Assembly: GCF_937920985.1 (NCBI RefSeq)
Contig: NZ_CALDXR010000050.1
Span: 1 to 18,606, forward strand
Reading direction: 5' to 3'
Source: an uncultured Phascolarctobacterium sp.
GTDB taxonomy: Bacteria; Bacillota; Negativicutes; Acidaminococcales; Acidaminococcaceae
Length of the DNA stretch: 18,606 nucleotides
Shown in pieces: positions 6,371 through 13,082 of this stretch. The notes below the pieces were generated by a model that worked only from the letters and a program-made list of their open reading frames with translations, ran no database searches and had not been told where the DNA came from. Made by a program: the position numbers and the translations under genes. The first letter of the stretch is position 1. The number at the start of each line of letters is the position of its first letter.

Positions 6371-7258
6371 TTATATTTGCATCATGGATGTTTTCCTAAA
6401 TTTAGAGGGAGGCATCCATTTTGTTTTAGCTTGAATTCTTTTGTTGTTATAATAATCGATGTACTCAGCTATAGCGTTTGAAAAAAATTCAAACGAAGGG
6501 TAATCTTTTTCAAATCCGTAGAACATCTCGTTTTTTAATCTGCCAAAGAAAGTTTCCATAATGCAGTTGTCATAGCAGTTACCTTTTCTAGACATTGATT
6601 GAATGATTCCATACTTTTGCAGTTCATTCCTATAAAATGCGTGCTGATATTGCCATCCTTGATCTGAGTGCATAACAAGACCTTTTACAGAAGGAAAACG
6701 TTCAAATGCCTTTTTCAGCATGTCCTTTATTTGCGCCATATCTGGATGTAGAGAAAGATTGTAAGAGATTATTTCATTGCTGTTCATATCCAAAATCGGA
6801 GAAATATAACATTTGCCCCAAGGCAGATTGAACTGCGATACATCGGTTGTCCACTTTTGCAAAGGTTTTTCGGTATTGAAATCTCGATTGATGATATTAT
6901 CAGCAACTTTGCCAACATCACCTTTATAGGAGTGGTATTTTTCCTTGGGACATTTTCCAAACAAGGTAAGCTGTTTCATGATTCGTTGGACACGCTTGTG
7001 ATTTACACGAAAACCTCGATTCAGAAGCTCCTTATGTACGCGCCTTACACCATATCGCTTTTTGTTCTCGTTGAAGATAACAATAATTTCGGATGATAAG
7101 TCGGCATTTCGTTCGCTGACTTTATCTGTCTTGCTAAGCTCGTAATAGTACGTTGAACGCGACATTCCAATCGCATCCAGCAAATACTTCAGTTGGTACC
7201 CTTCTTCACGCAGTTTTTGGACGAGCGCAGCTTTTTCGCCTTGAGTTGCGCTGCGCAT
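6371..7258 (-). CDS. IS150-like transposase OrfB, DDE catalytic domain
   Basis: These 295 residues contain an rve-type DDE integrase core: D139 in WTTDVSQF, D199 in HSDQGWQY and E235 in NCYDNCIMETFFGRLKNE, with the standard 35-residue D-to-E gap. The N-terminal YQLKYLLDAIGMSRSTYYY and the YGVRRVHKELLNRGFRVNHKRV segment (HTH_21) are typical of the IS150 group. The ATG at 7258 is inside orfA. The active enzyme is normally the OrfAB fusion made by -1 frameshifting, so independent OrfB would be minor. All catalytic residues are intact, so the element may still be active. Confidence 0.93.
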   Translation of the reverse strand: MRSATQGEKAALVQKLREEGYQLKYLLDAIGMSRSTYYYELSKTDKVSERNADLSSEIIVIFNENKKRYGVRRVHKELLNRGFRVNHKRVQRIMKQLTLFGKCPKEKYHSYKGDVGKVADNIINRDFNTEKPLQKWTTDVSQFNLPWGKCYISPILDMNSNEIISYNLSLHPDMAQIKDMLKKAFERFPSVKGLVMHSDQGWQYQHAFYRNELQKYGIIQSMSRKGNCYDNCIMETFFGRLKNEMFYGFEKDYPSFEFFSNAIAEYIDYYNNKRIQAKTKWMPPSKFRKTSMMQI

Positions 7259-7752
7259 CTCTCTTCTCTCAAGGCGATTTCTTTTTTTACAATAGCAATC
7301 TCCGCTCTCAAGCGCTCATTTTCTGCTCTGAGCAGAATCATTTCTTCTCGTTCTGATGGAGTAAGTTCTGCCGGTTCTATTTTTTTCTTCATTTCAGGCT
7401 CCTTGGGTGGTCGTCCTTTTCGTTGTGCGACCAATCCCTGATACCCTTTAATTTTATAGCATCTAACCCACTGATACAAGAGACCATCGTTAATTCCTAC
7501 TGAAATAGCTGTATCCTTATTTGACGCACCAGCTAATACTTTGGCTACAAGCTCGTATTTCTCTTCTGGTGACCAAATCTTGCTATGATTTTTATGTTGT
7601 AATGCTTCTGGACCACATTTATCTTCTATCTGAGCCCAAATTCGAATTGTATTATGGAAATTTCTTTTTGGTATATCTTTAGGCGTTTCAGGCCATTTCC
7701 CTTGTCGATATAATTCTACACACTGTCTTTTGAACTTATAGCTGTATTTCAT
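7189..7752 (-). CDS. IS150-like OrfA, helix-turn-helix protein
   Basis: From MKYSYKFKRQ the protein is 187 residues with two HTH units (around KWPETPKDIPKRNFHNTIRIW and GASNKDTAISVGINDGLLYQW) and a C-terminal leucine-zipper-like coiled coil (EREEMILLRAENERLRAEIAIVKKE), as in IS3-family OrfA. The frame is open further upstream to 7959, but those residues belong to the interrupted small gene, so the native start is ATG 7752. The GGGGGT that could act as ribosome site six bases before it is locked in a perfect hairpin. Confidence 0.88.
   Translation of the reverse strand: MKYSYKFKRQCVELYRQGKWPETPKDIPKRNFHNTIRIWAQIEDKCGPEALQHKNHSKIWSPEEKYELVAKVLAGASNKDTAISVGINDGLLYQWVRCYKIKGYQGLVAQRKGRPPKEPEMKKKIEPAELTPSEREEMILLRAENERLRAEIAIVKKEIALREERCAAQLKAKKLRSSKNCVKKGTN
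7282..7288 (-). other. A7 slippery site for -1 frameshift orfA to orfB
   Basis: GTA AAA AAA GAA in orfA offers A-AAA-AAG. A one-base backward slip gives an open frame (RNRLERRE) that runs straight into orfB, producing OrfAB. This is the standard control of IS3-family transposase levels. Confidence 0.8.
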
Positions 7753-7757
7753 TAAAA

Positions 7758-7791
7758 TACCCCCAATACTGGGTGTCCAGTATTGGGGGTA
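7758..7791 (-). promoter_or_regulatory. perfect 14-bp hairpin at IS end, sequestering the orfA ribosome site
   Basis: TACCCCCAATACTG and its exact complement flank six bases across the IS right end. In a minus-strand transcript the GGGGGT six bases before orfA ATG is the closing arm, so outside transcripts would be poorly translated. Confidence 0.7.
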
Positions 7792-7798
7792 CATATCA
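7772..7798 (-). repeat. right terminal inverted repeat of the IS
   Basis: Read outside-in on the minus strand: TGATATGTACCC...CTGGACACC. It matches the left repeat at 21 of 27 positions and overlaps the 7758-7791 hairpin. Confidence 0.8.
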
Positions 7799-7959
7799 TA
7801 GCCACAGCCTTGGGAATTCTGCTTTTTACGATTATATACTTTCGCCGACTCCTTAACCTTCGTAATCGGCTTCACATTTCCCCAACTGCCTCGTTTGGAG
7901 GCGTTGACTAGCTTTTGCTGTTTTTTCGACATCTTTTCATAGCTAATATATTTTTCCAT
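7797..7959 (-). pseudogene. small unknown gene, 5' part, interrupted by the IS
   Basis: ATG 7959 has a strong GGAGGAATT ribosome site. The product starts MEKYISYEKMSKKQQKLVNA, then KRGSWGNVKPITKV and KVYNRKKQNSQGCGY, a basic protein of about 54 native residues before the IS. Beyond that the frame runs into the IS and fuses in phase with OrfA, giving a possible 256-residue hybrid. The second copy at 5609-5787 shows how the 3' end looked without the IS. Basic charge and small size suggest nucleic acid binding, but this is only inference. Confidence 0.7.
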
Positions 7960-7997
7960 CTTCTTAATTCCTCCATCTTCTGCTCAATCTAAAAAAT

Positions 7998-8035
7998 ATC
8001 TTGCTGCTATGTTAATGATAACACAACAGCAAGAT
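7998..8035 (-). terminator. symmetric nested dyad, minus-strand terminator or operator
   Basis: ATCTTGCTG/CAGCAAGAT outer arms and TGTTA/TAACA inner arms are separated by three bases on each side, with an ATGA centre. On the minus strand it is followed by ATTTTTT. It lies just upstream of the small gene at 7959, so it could be an attenuator or the end of an unseen minus-strand transcript from the oriT region. Confidence 0.55.
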
Positions 8036-8040
8036 TTAAT

Positions 8041-8480
8041 CGCGGAAAAAAAGTTACGCACTCGTAAAACTGTATATCCTGCTGCTTGTCGGTATCCCGC
8101 CTCGCTTACTCAAAAGTACATAAGAAACGCTACGTTTCTTCTGCCCATCAGGTCTCTTGGCTGCTCGGCAGGATACGGAGAAAACACTCAACAGGTTCGC
8201 TTCTCCACGTGATTTTTCGCAACAAAAAAATCACGCGGAGTGAAGCATACTAAACGTAAAGTCACTTTTCTGATGGGCTGATTTTCTACAGCAAAAATCA
8301 CCCAAAAAGTGCCTTTACTGTCCGATTACGCGTTTCTCTTTTTGCTATAATTTTTTTCGCAAAGAAACTTTAAAGTTTTTCACAAGAATAACGTTTTGTT
8401 AACATTTAAAGTTTTATACTAAAGAAGTCTAGCAGATATCTTCTAGTTAACCTAATTTTCAAAGAAAGGAGGATAGCACA
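8041..8480 (+). other. gene-free, dyad-rich region, candidate oriT
   Basis: No gene is seen in these 440 bases. Inverted repeats are dense: AAGAAACG-cta-CGTTTCTT (8122-8140), GCCCATCAG/CTGATGGGC (8143-8151/8270-8278), CGTGATTTTT/AAAAATCACG (8208-8217/8226-8234) and TGATTTT/AAAAATCA (8279-8285/8293-8300). The last is followed by AAAAAGTGCCTTTACTG (8304-8320), which resembles the MobQ-type nick region (AAGTGCGCCCTTAC), and MobQ sites also have an inverted repeat just before the nick. Position directly upstream of a relaxase supports oriT. TTTAAAGTTTT occurs twice (8369, 8405) close to the gene and may be an operator. Confidence 0.5.
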
Positions 8481-10115
8481 ATGGCTACTTATTGTGTGAA
8501 ACTCAGCAATGGACATAAAGGTCAAGCAGCAGATAAATGTGATTACATTAACCGTAATGGAAAATACAAATCGGAAACCTTAAGGCAAGAATTAGTTGCC
8601 CAAGAAGACTTCAATTTACCATCATGGGCCCCTAATGCAAAAGCTTTCTTTGAAGCTGCTGATTGCTATGAACGTAACAATGGAATAACTTTTAAGCAAT
8701 TCATTATTATGCTCCCATGCGAACTCAGTATCGAAGAGAATATAAAAATTTCTCGGGACATCAAAGATAAAATTATCGGCAACCATAAAGCAGGAACATG
8801 GGCAATCCATAACAAACAAGCTGTAACTGCAAACGTGCAAAACATACATCTGCATTTAATGAACAGCGAACGAATCCAAGACACTGCTTTAAAAGAAAAG
8901 TCTAGAGAATTATATTTCAGAAGATATAATCCATCTGAACCAGAAAAAGGCGGATATCAAAAAGACAGGAAAAATGACTGTCGAAGAAAAACTAAAAATC
9001 CGGAAATTGATAAAATCAGAGCTAAAATCGCAGAAGCAATAAACGCCGGTTATGAGCGCAACGGCTTCGACATCCGCGTCTCAGGAGCTACCCTTGAGAA
9101 GCAAAAAGAAGAAGCGCTGAAAGCCGGAGATGAAGACCGCGCAGAGTTTTTTGACAGGGATCCTGTAAAAACAATATCGACAAAACAATGGAAAAAAATC
9201 CAGAAGATTATCGAAGATGACAACATAATCGACCGTACCCAACCGGTACCTATTATACCATCAGAGACCAATTGGCCGACATTCGAGAAACTCATCAGCA
9301 CCGACTTTTCTGCTGCTGAAGTTTTACTGGAACGAGTCAGCCTTCAGGTCAAAAAGCTCAAATATCAGTTCAAGCTGACGCAGAAAAATGCCAAAAAGAT
9401 TTTGGAAAAAGTTGATGAGCTAATCAGCGGGAAAGAGTTCCGAGAGGCGATCGAAAGCATCGCGTTTATGGTTCAGAACAAAAGCGCAAGCAACTCTGCG
9501 TACATCAATCTGTATAACAAAATATACGCAAATAAAGAAACGCAGAGTCTGATGATCAACAACATCATCAATCGTGGCAGAACAAAAAAATACCAGCAAG
9601 CCAAGCTTGATTATCAGCGGGCAAAAGCAAAAAAATCAACTCTTGCTGCTGCAAACAGACTGGACGATAAAACCCAAAACCGTCTGGAACTCATAATGCA
9701 AGCCAGTTCAAAATACATGCAGAAACTTGTTGACGAAATCAAAGAAATCAACCAGACTCCTATTGCAAAAAAACGCTATGACTACATAATAACACGTCTA
9801 AAAAAATCTGCAGTAAGAGCAAGAACCCAAGCGATAGCAAAAAATAATCAGAATAAGGATCTTAAAGAAATCTTACAGGAACTGAACAAACTGATTAAAC
9901 TTGCAAAACTAAATCAAGACCAAAAGTTACCTAAAGAACTCATTAAGGAAATCACTGAAAAAGAGTATCCTGATATGACGAGATTAAAGAAGATAATCAA
10001 AGAACTGGACGAAAAATCTGCTTCCTACTTCCCTGTCAAGCAGAAACCTGTATCTCCAAAAATGCAAGAACCGCAAAGCAAATTTAAAGGAAAAGTAAAC
10101 GATTATCAAAGATAA
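8481..10115 (+). CDS. MobA/MobL (MobQ-type) relaxase
   Basis: The 544-residue protein starts MATYCVKLSNG...GQAADKCDYINRNGKYKSE, aligning with RSF1010 MobA (KADYIQREGKYARD); Y22 corresponds to its nicking tyrosine Y25. H110 and the H123-L-H125 pair in NIHLHLMNSER supply the three-histidine metal site. The relaxase domain covers about residues 1-190. The remainder is Lys/Glu-rich, mostly helical, and lacks the primase seen in RSF1010 MobA. It should nick oriT and pilot the strand through a helper conjugation system, as no type IV secretion genes are present. AAAGGAGG before ATG fixes the start. A terminator follows. Confidence 0.85.
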   Translation: MATYCVKLSNGHKGQAADKCDYINRNGKYKSETLRQELVAQEDFNLPSWAPNAKAFFEAADCYERNNGITFKQFIIMLPCELSIEENIKISRDIKDKIIGNHKAGTWAIHNKQAVTANVQNIHLHLMNSERIQDTALKEKSRELYFRRYNPSEPEKGGYQKDRKNDCRRKTKNPEIDKIRAKIAEAINAGYERNGFDIRVSGATLEKQKEEALKAGDEDRAEFFDRDPVKTISTKQWKKIQKIIEDDNIIDRTQPVPIIPSETNWPTFEKLISTDFSAAEVLLERVSLQVKKLKYQFKLTQKNAKKILEKVDELISGKEFREAIESIAFMVQNKSASNSAYINLYNKIYANKETQSLMINNIINRGRTKKYQQAKLDYQRAKAKKSTLAAANRLDDKTQNRLELIMQASSKYMQKLVDEIKEINQTPIAKKRYDYIITRLKKSAVRARTQAIAKNNQNKDLKEILQELNKLIKLAKLNQDQKLPKELIKEITEKEYPDMTRLKKIIKELDEKSASYFPVKQKPVSPKMQEPQSKFKGKVNDYQR

Positions 10116-10138
10116 GAACAAAATAAAAAATACGCCCT

Positions 10139-10175
10139 AAAAGCTGCTGCTCACAATTCGCCAGCAGCTTTTTTT
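10139..10175 (+). terminator. terminator after the relaxase gene
   Basis: AAGCTGCTG pairs with CAGCAGCTT, followed by seven T, 25 bases after the relaxase stop. Confidence 0.85.
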
Positions 10176-10224
10176 GCGTATAAAAAAAGTGTAATTAATT
10201 TTATTTTATAAGGAGATCTCTAAA

Positions 10225-10605
10225 ATGAACAAAGAGTATAATCAAGAGCAAACTACCATAAAAAAAGAACTTAGCTTTCTCAGTATGCAGGTTATCTGGA
10301 GTCTGCCAGAGGACACAACGTTAGCCGAAGAAATCGAAACAATGATGTCGATTACATATTCTGGTACTGCTTACCATATTGAAACAATCTGTACCACCTG
10401 TGAAATTGTCTATCACGCTGACGATCAAATTATCGAATTTGAACTTTGCTTCGTTTCACCAAAATACCAAGACTGTATCAAAGCTTGCGCTGACTTGATG
10501 AATTGTGGCTGCTTCCCCAATGAAGCAGAATGCCTATTTGAACGTAATCTGCGCAATGAGAAATTTGCTGCACAGATTTGGCATGAGAGTAATGACAGAA
10601 AATAA
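10225..10605 (+). CDS. hypothetical protein of the mobilisation module
   Basis: The 126-residue acidic protein has an AAGGAGATCTCTAAA ribosome site before ATG. There is no signal peptide or membrane segment. Six or more cysteines occur, including TICTTCE, CGCFPNEAEC and CIKAC, but their spacing does not match a named zinc motif. The first part is rich in Glu/Thr and beta-like. I do not recognise a family. Its stop codon touches the 137-nt hairpin that separates it from the HNH-type gene, suggesting one transcript with a structured spacer. Confidence 0.65.
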   Translation: MNKEYNQEQTTIKKELSFLSMQVIWSLPEDTTLAEEIETMMSITYSGTAYHIETICTTCEIVYHADDQIIEFELCFVSPKYQDCIKACADLMNCGCFPNEAECLFERNLRNEKFAAQIWHESNDRK

Positions 10606-10740
10606 TAGTAGTCCTACGACATATTGACATTGAGCCTCTGTGCATCTGCTCTTTCAGCCTTTGGCAGTCGAGCCCATATGATGGCTGACTGCCTGCCAAG
10701 GCTAGCAGATACACCTCTCCAAGTCAATACGTCTACTATT
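10604..10740 (+). repeat. 137-nt imperfect hairpin between two module genes
   Basis: Nested arms: AATAGTAG/CTACTATT (10604-10611/10733-10740), TATTGAC/GTCAATA (10622-10628/10723-10729), ATCTGCT/AGCAGAT (10644-10650/10704-10710), AGCCTT/AAGGCT (10656-10661/10698-10703), GGCAGTC/GACTGCC (10663-10669/10687-10693) and AGCC/GGCT around the loop. There is no T run, so it is not a simple terminator. Left and right sides match along almost the whole length. It could be a cruciform-type recombination or binding site, a palindromic small mobile element, or a structured RNA leader for the HNH gene. Confidence 0.8.
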
Positions 10741-10768
10741 AAAATACGTATCAAAGGAATATAACAAC

Positions 10769-11179
10769 ATGATTTTTTTACCAAAGCCACATACACCAAC
10801 AATTCCCTATAAAGCCATGAAAGATTTTCATATTGCACAAGGACATGAAGAAAAGTTTCTTGCTTTCCAGCATTGTGCACGCAATCGTTTTATCCGTGAA
10901 CGTCTTTATTTTCGCCAACATGGTTTATGTCCTGTCTGCGGAAAGCAACTTATTGATATCAAACTCAAATCTCGTATCCATCACAACACGTACGACCATT
11001 TTTGCAAATCACCTAATCCTGAAATTATGATTCATTGCCCTCAAAGGAATAATTACACTTACACTATGAGCCCCAATTGTGAGCTCTGTTACTTTCAAAC
11101 ACCTTTACTTGCAGAAGAATGCATTGGTAAGCTCGTTCTAATACATGACACCTGCCACTATAAAATTCATAAAAAGTAG
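10769..11179 (+). CDS. HNH-type zinc-binding nuclease-like protein
   Basis: In the 136-residue protein a zinc knuckle C54-P-V-C57 is followed by IHHNTYDH (H71-H72, H77), a second CELC pair (C104, C107) and the ending VLIHDTCHYKIHK with C129, H130 and H134. The order CxxC, HH-type strand, CxxC, CHxxIH is that of the HNH (beta-beta-alpha metal) nuclease fold, in which H72 and H130/H134 would hold the catalytic and metal roles. The target cannot be told from sequence; on mobile elements such proteins may act in DNA cleavage or packaging. CAAAGGAAT precedes ATG. The gene sits between the long hairpin and the serine recombinase. Confidence 0.65.
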   Translation: MIFLPKPHTPTIPYKAMKDFHIAQGHEEKFLAFQHCARNRFIRERLYFRQHGLCPVCGKQLIDIKLKSRIHHNTYDHFCKSPNPEIMIHCPQRNNYTYTMSPNCELCYFQTPLLAEECIGKLVLIHDTCHYKIHKK

Positions 11180-11185
11180 TATTGT

Positions 11186-11268
11186 ACTCAAAACTTTTGA
11201 GTTATGATGACGCTCTTGCCCTGACGCATTCATGCGATTGCAGCGTGCTCAAAACTTATACTCAAAAC
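11186..11268 (+). repeat. ACTCAAAAC repeats upstream of recombinase, candidate res/operator site
   Basis: ACTCAAAA-c-TTTTGAGT (11186-11202) is a perfect palindrome. The same unit returns as GCTCAAAAC (11247-11255) and ACTCAAAAC (11260-11268). Resolvase genes commonly have multi-subsite res regions just upstream that also autoregulate. The site role is inference from position and repetition. Confidence 0.55.
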
Positions 11269-11292
11269 GATTGTAGGATTGGAGGAATTTTT

Positions 11293-11856
11293 ACGATTTA
11301 TGGTTATGCGCGCGTATCGAGCAAAAAACAATTACACGGTAATTCAATTGAAGAACAAACTACAACACTCACAGCTAACGGTGCAATTACAATCACTACT
11401 GAGCAGTACACCGGTAAAACTACTAGCCGACCAAAACTGCAAAAATTGCTCGACTCGCTTCAACCAGGCGATACACTTATGGTTACCAAGTTAGACCGCC
11501 TGGCGAGAAATGTCAGCGAAGGCATCGAGCTTATACGAGCATTATTTAAAAAAGATGTTAAGGTCCATGTTCTCAACATAGGACTTCTGGAAAACACAAG
11601 CATGGGGAATTTTTTTATCACAACGCTGCTTGCCGTCGCTGAGTTGGAGCGCAATATGATCATTGAGCGTACCCAAGCAGGAAAAGAAGTTGCCAGAACC
11701 AAAGCTGGTTTTCGGGAGGGAAGGCCCCCTCTTCCCTGCGAAAAAATTCAACTGGCTATATCCTTACTTGACAGTTACACTTATCGCGAGGTGGAGGCAA
11801 TGACAGGAATCAGCAAAGCCACGTTAGTGAGGTACCGCCGAAAAACAAAACTATAA
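11293..11856 (+). CDS. small serine recombinase (resolvase/invertase), probable ACG start
   Basis: From the ACG at 11293 the product is about 187 residues, the standard size for TnpR/Hin-type enzymes. The active-site segment IYGYARVSSKKQ contains the catalytic serine. SIEEQTTTL, LDRLARNVSEG, the long E helix AELERNMIIERTQAG and a C-terminal HTH (YREVEAMTGISKATLVRYRR) follow in family order. GGAGG (11281-11285) lies exactly seven bases before ACG, and homologues start M-IYGYARVS, so ACG replaces the expected ATG. The only in-frame alternative is a TTG at 11182 without a ribosome site, which would add 37 unrelated residues across the repeat region. It should resolve or integrate DNA at the upstream repeats. 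Confidence 0.82.
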   Translation, partial: TIYGYARVSSKKQLHGNSIEEQTTTLTANGAITITTEQYTGKTTSRPKLQKLLDSLQPGDTLMVTKLDRLARNVSEGIELIRALFKKDVKVHVLNIGLLENTSMGNFFITTLLAVAELERNMIIERTQAGKEVARTKAGFREGRPPLPCEKIQLAISLLDSYTYREVEAMTGISKATLVRYRRKTKL

Positions 11857-11877
11857 ACCCAAAGGAGTTTTTTTGCT

Positions 11878-12210
11878 ATGCAAACACAAAGCAACAATAA
11901 TTTTATGAAGTCAATTACTGGTGATACAACATTCTTTTCAAGCATTTCTAAAGCTGAGCTACAGGAAGAAGTCTTTGTAATGCTAGACACGATTTTTTCG
12001 TTTCTGAGTGAAAATGAATACCATCCTAAAAAATTAATTTTCGGGACATCACGTAATTCAAATTATGATTTTGATTTCTGGCAAGAACTGCTTTTTCCCG
12101 AACCAGTTACTAAACTGGAAAACATCCGTAAAACTATAAGCAATATTATCGACAAGTTGCCTGACGACTATAACGATATAAGTCGTACAATGATTGCTTT
12201 GTATTACTAA
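11878..12210 (+). CDS. hypothetical protein, 110 residues
   Basis: AAAGGAGTTTTTTTGCT precedes ATG, and the gene begins 21 bases after the recombinase stop, so the two are probably co-transcribed. The product is acidic and helical (KAELQEEVFVMLDTIFSFL; VTKLENIRKTISNIIDKLP) with an aromatic FGTSRNSNYDFDFWQELLFP middle. There are no cysteine motifs and no membrane segment. I recognise no family. A small accessory protein of the mobile module is the most that can be said. Confidence 0.65.
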   Translation: MQTQSNNNFMKSITGDTTFFSSISKAELQEEVFVMLDTIFSFLSENEYHPKKLIFGTSRNSNYDFDFWQELLFPEPVTKLENIRKTISNIIDKLPDDYNDISRTMIALYY

Positions 12211-12359
12211 TAAGTAATACTGCAGTAACGCGAATCGGAATATTTTTTGTAAAACAAGCAAAACCCCACATTCTGTTAACCTTTTGCTAACTTATTTTGA
12301 GTTAAAATATTTGTAACAACTACATACAGCTACTTATTTCTGCCAGGAGGACTGATATA

Positions 12360-12368
12360 ATGATTTAA
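12360..12368 (+). other. two-codon minigene ATG ATT TAA with perfect ribosome site
   Basis: AGGAGG (12345-12350) lies nine bases before ATG ATT TAA. No longer product is possible in this frame. It may be the scar of a lost gene or a leader minigene for 12422. The rest of 12211-12421 is AT-rich with no other gene seen. Confidence 0.3.
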
Positions 12369-12421
12369 GATTATTCATTTTTCACGATTAATTTTATTTT
12401 GATTCGAAAGGAATATTAACT

Positions 12422-12762
12422 ATGAAAATTATTATTAAAGGTAAACTTTACGACACTGAAACTGCACAAAAAATGTTAACCCTTAAAGAAAAATGGTATT
12501 GGGGAGATTATATTGAAGAGTTGTATAAGAAAAAAATGGTGAGTTTTTCTTGTATTCTCCCAAACAAATCAAACATGATACCAGCTATGGAGATGCCTAC
12601 TACTATTTTAATTGTGTTTTACCCGAGCACCTGCAGCATGAAATTGATTATGACAAGATCAGGCACTTCCTTCCTATAACGGAGACGTTTGCAAAGGATT
12701 GGACTGAAAAGAATTTTACTGTTGACGAATATATCCAAATTTGGGGTACACCAGAGGAATAA
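12422..12762 (+). pseudogene. conserved accessory protein gene with frame break at A7 (pseudogene or frameshifted gene)
   Basis: Two overlapping frames join into one sensible 113-residue protein: MKIIIKGKLYDTETAQKM...GDYIEELYKKK, then NGEFFLYSPKQIKHDTSYGD...EYIQIWGTPEE. The style (MKIIINGKxYDT, LYKKKNGEFFLY, late W-E-N-D-x-Y-x-x-I-x-G) is that of a short protein common on Firmicutes mobile elements, function unknown. The break is at seven A (12530-12536); a -1 slip there (A-AAA-AAA-T) restores the frame. Without slippage the product is an aberrant 85 residues. Choices are a one-base loss, an assembly indel, or genuine slippage on A7. AAAGGAAT precedes ATG. Confidence 0.7.
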
Positions 12763-12930
12763 AATCTAAAGATTTTTGCCGCAAGCAAGTACTACATAAA
12801 TTTATTATAACAGAACATACTTTGATATCATTTACTTCTGTGTACTGTATTTCTACATCCGTACCTTAATTTTTATCTTGATATTTACACTTATCTGTAT
12901 CATGCTAAACACATAGACAATTGCATGGCA

Positions 12931-12977
12931 AAGAAGCCCGACTTCGCAGAAATGCGAAGCCAGGCTTCTTCTTTTTT
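12931..12977 (+). terminator. terminator ending the mobilisation module
   Basis: AAGAAGCC/GGCTTCTT (12931-12938/12963-12970) with inner CTTCGCA/TGCGAAG is followed by six T. It lies in the 320-base gap between the frame-broken gene and the LivK-like gene; nothing else is visible at 12763-12930. Confidence 0.82.
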
Positions 12978-13082
12978 CCAGACATGTCTATATTCACCTG
13001 CTAATATATCTTCTCAATATTAGTCAAGCTAAAAAAGTTAAAGGAGCTGATTTCAAAGAAATGTAAAAACTTTTTCAAAACC

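Larger units (their letters stand above)
6327..7798 (-). mobile_element. IS3-family (IS150-like) insertion sequence, 1472 bp
   Basis: The element is bounded by 27-bp imperfect inverted repeats starting TGATAT and ending CTGGACACC (6327-6353; 7772-7798; 21 of 27 match). It carries overlapping orfA and orfB with a programmed -1 shift site, and its length is normal for the family. Flanking bases (AAG on the left, TAG on the right) do not form a target duplication. The left flank is the terminator loop of the LivK-like fragment and the right flank is inside a small gene. This suggests recombination between IS copies or a deletion after insertion. Confidence 0.88.

Noticed and set aside
10604..10740. 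Integron attC site
   Set aside because: Strong palindrome, but the RYYYAAC/GTTRRRY core boxes and simple-box layout are not present.
10614..10880. Minus-strand frames of 78-88 codons across the long hairpin
   Set aside because: Products are chance translations of an inverted repeat; no ribosome sites.
11182..11292. TTG start giving 37 extra residues to the serine recombinase
   Set aside because: No ribosome site, crosses the repeat region, and homologues begin at the IYGYARVS segment.
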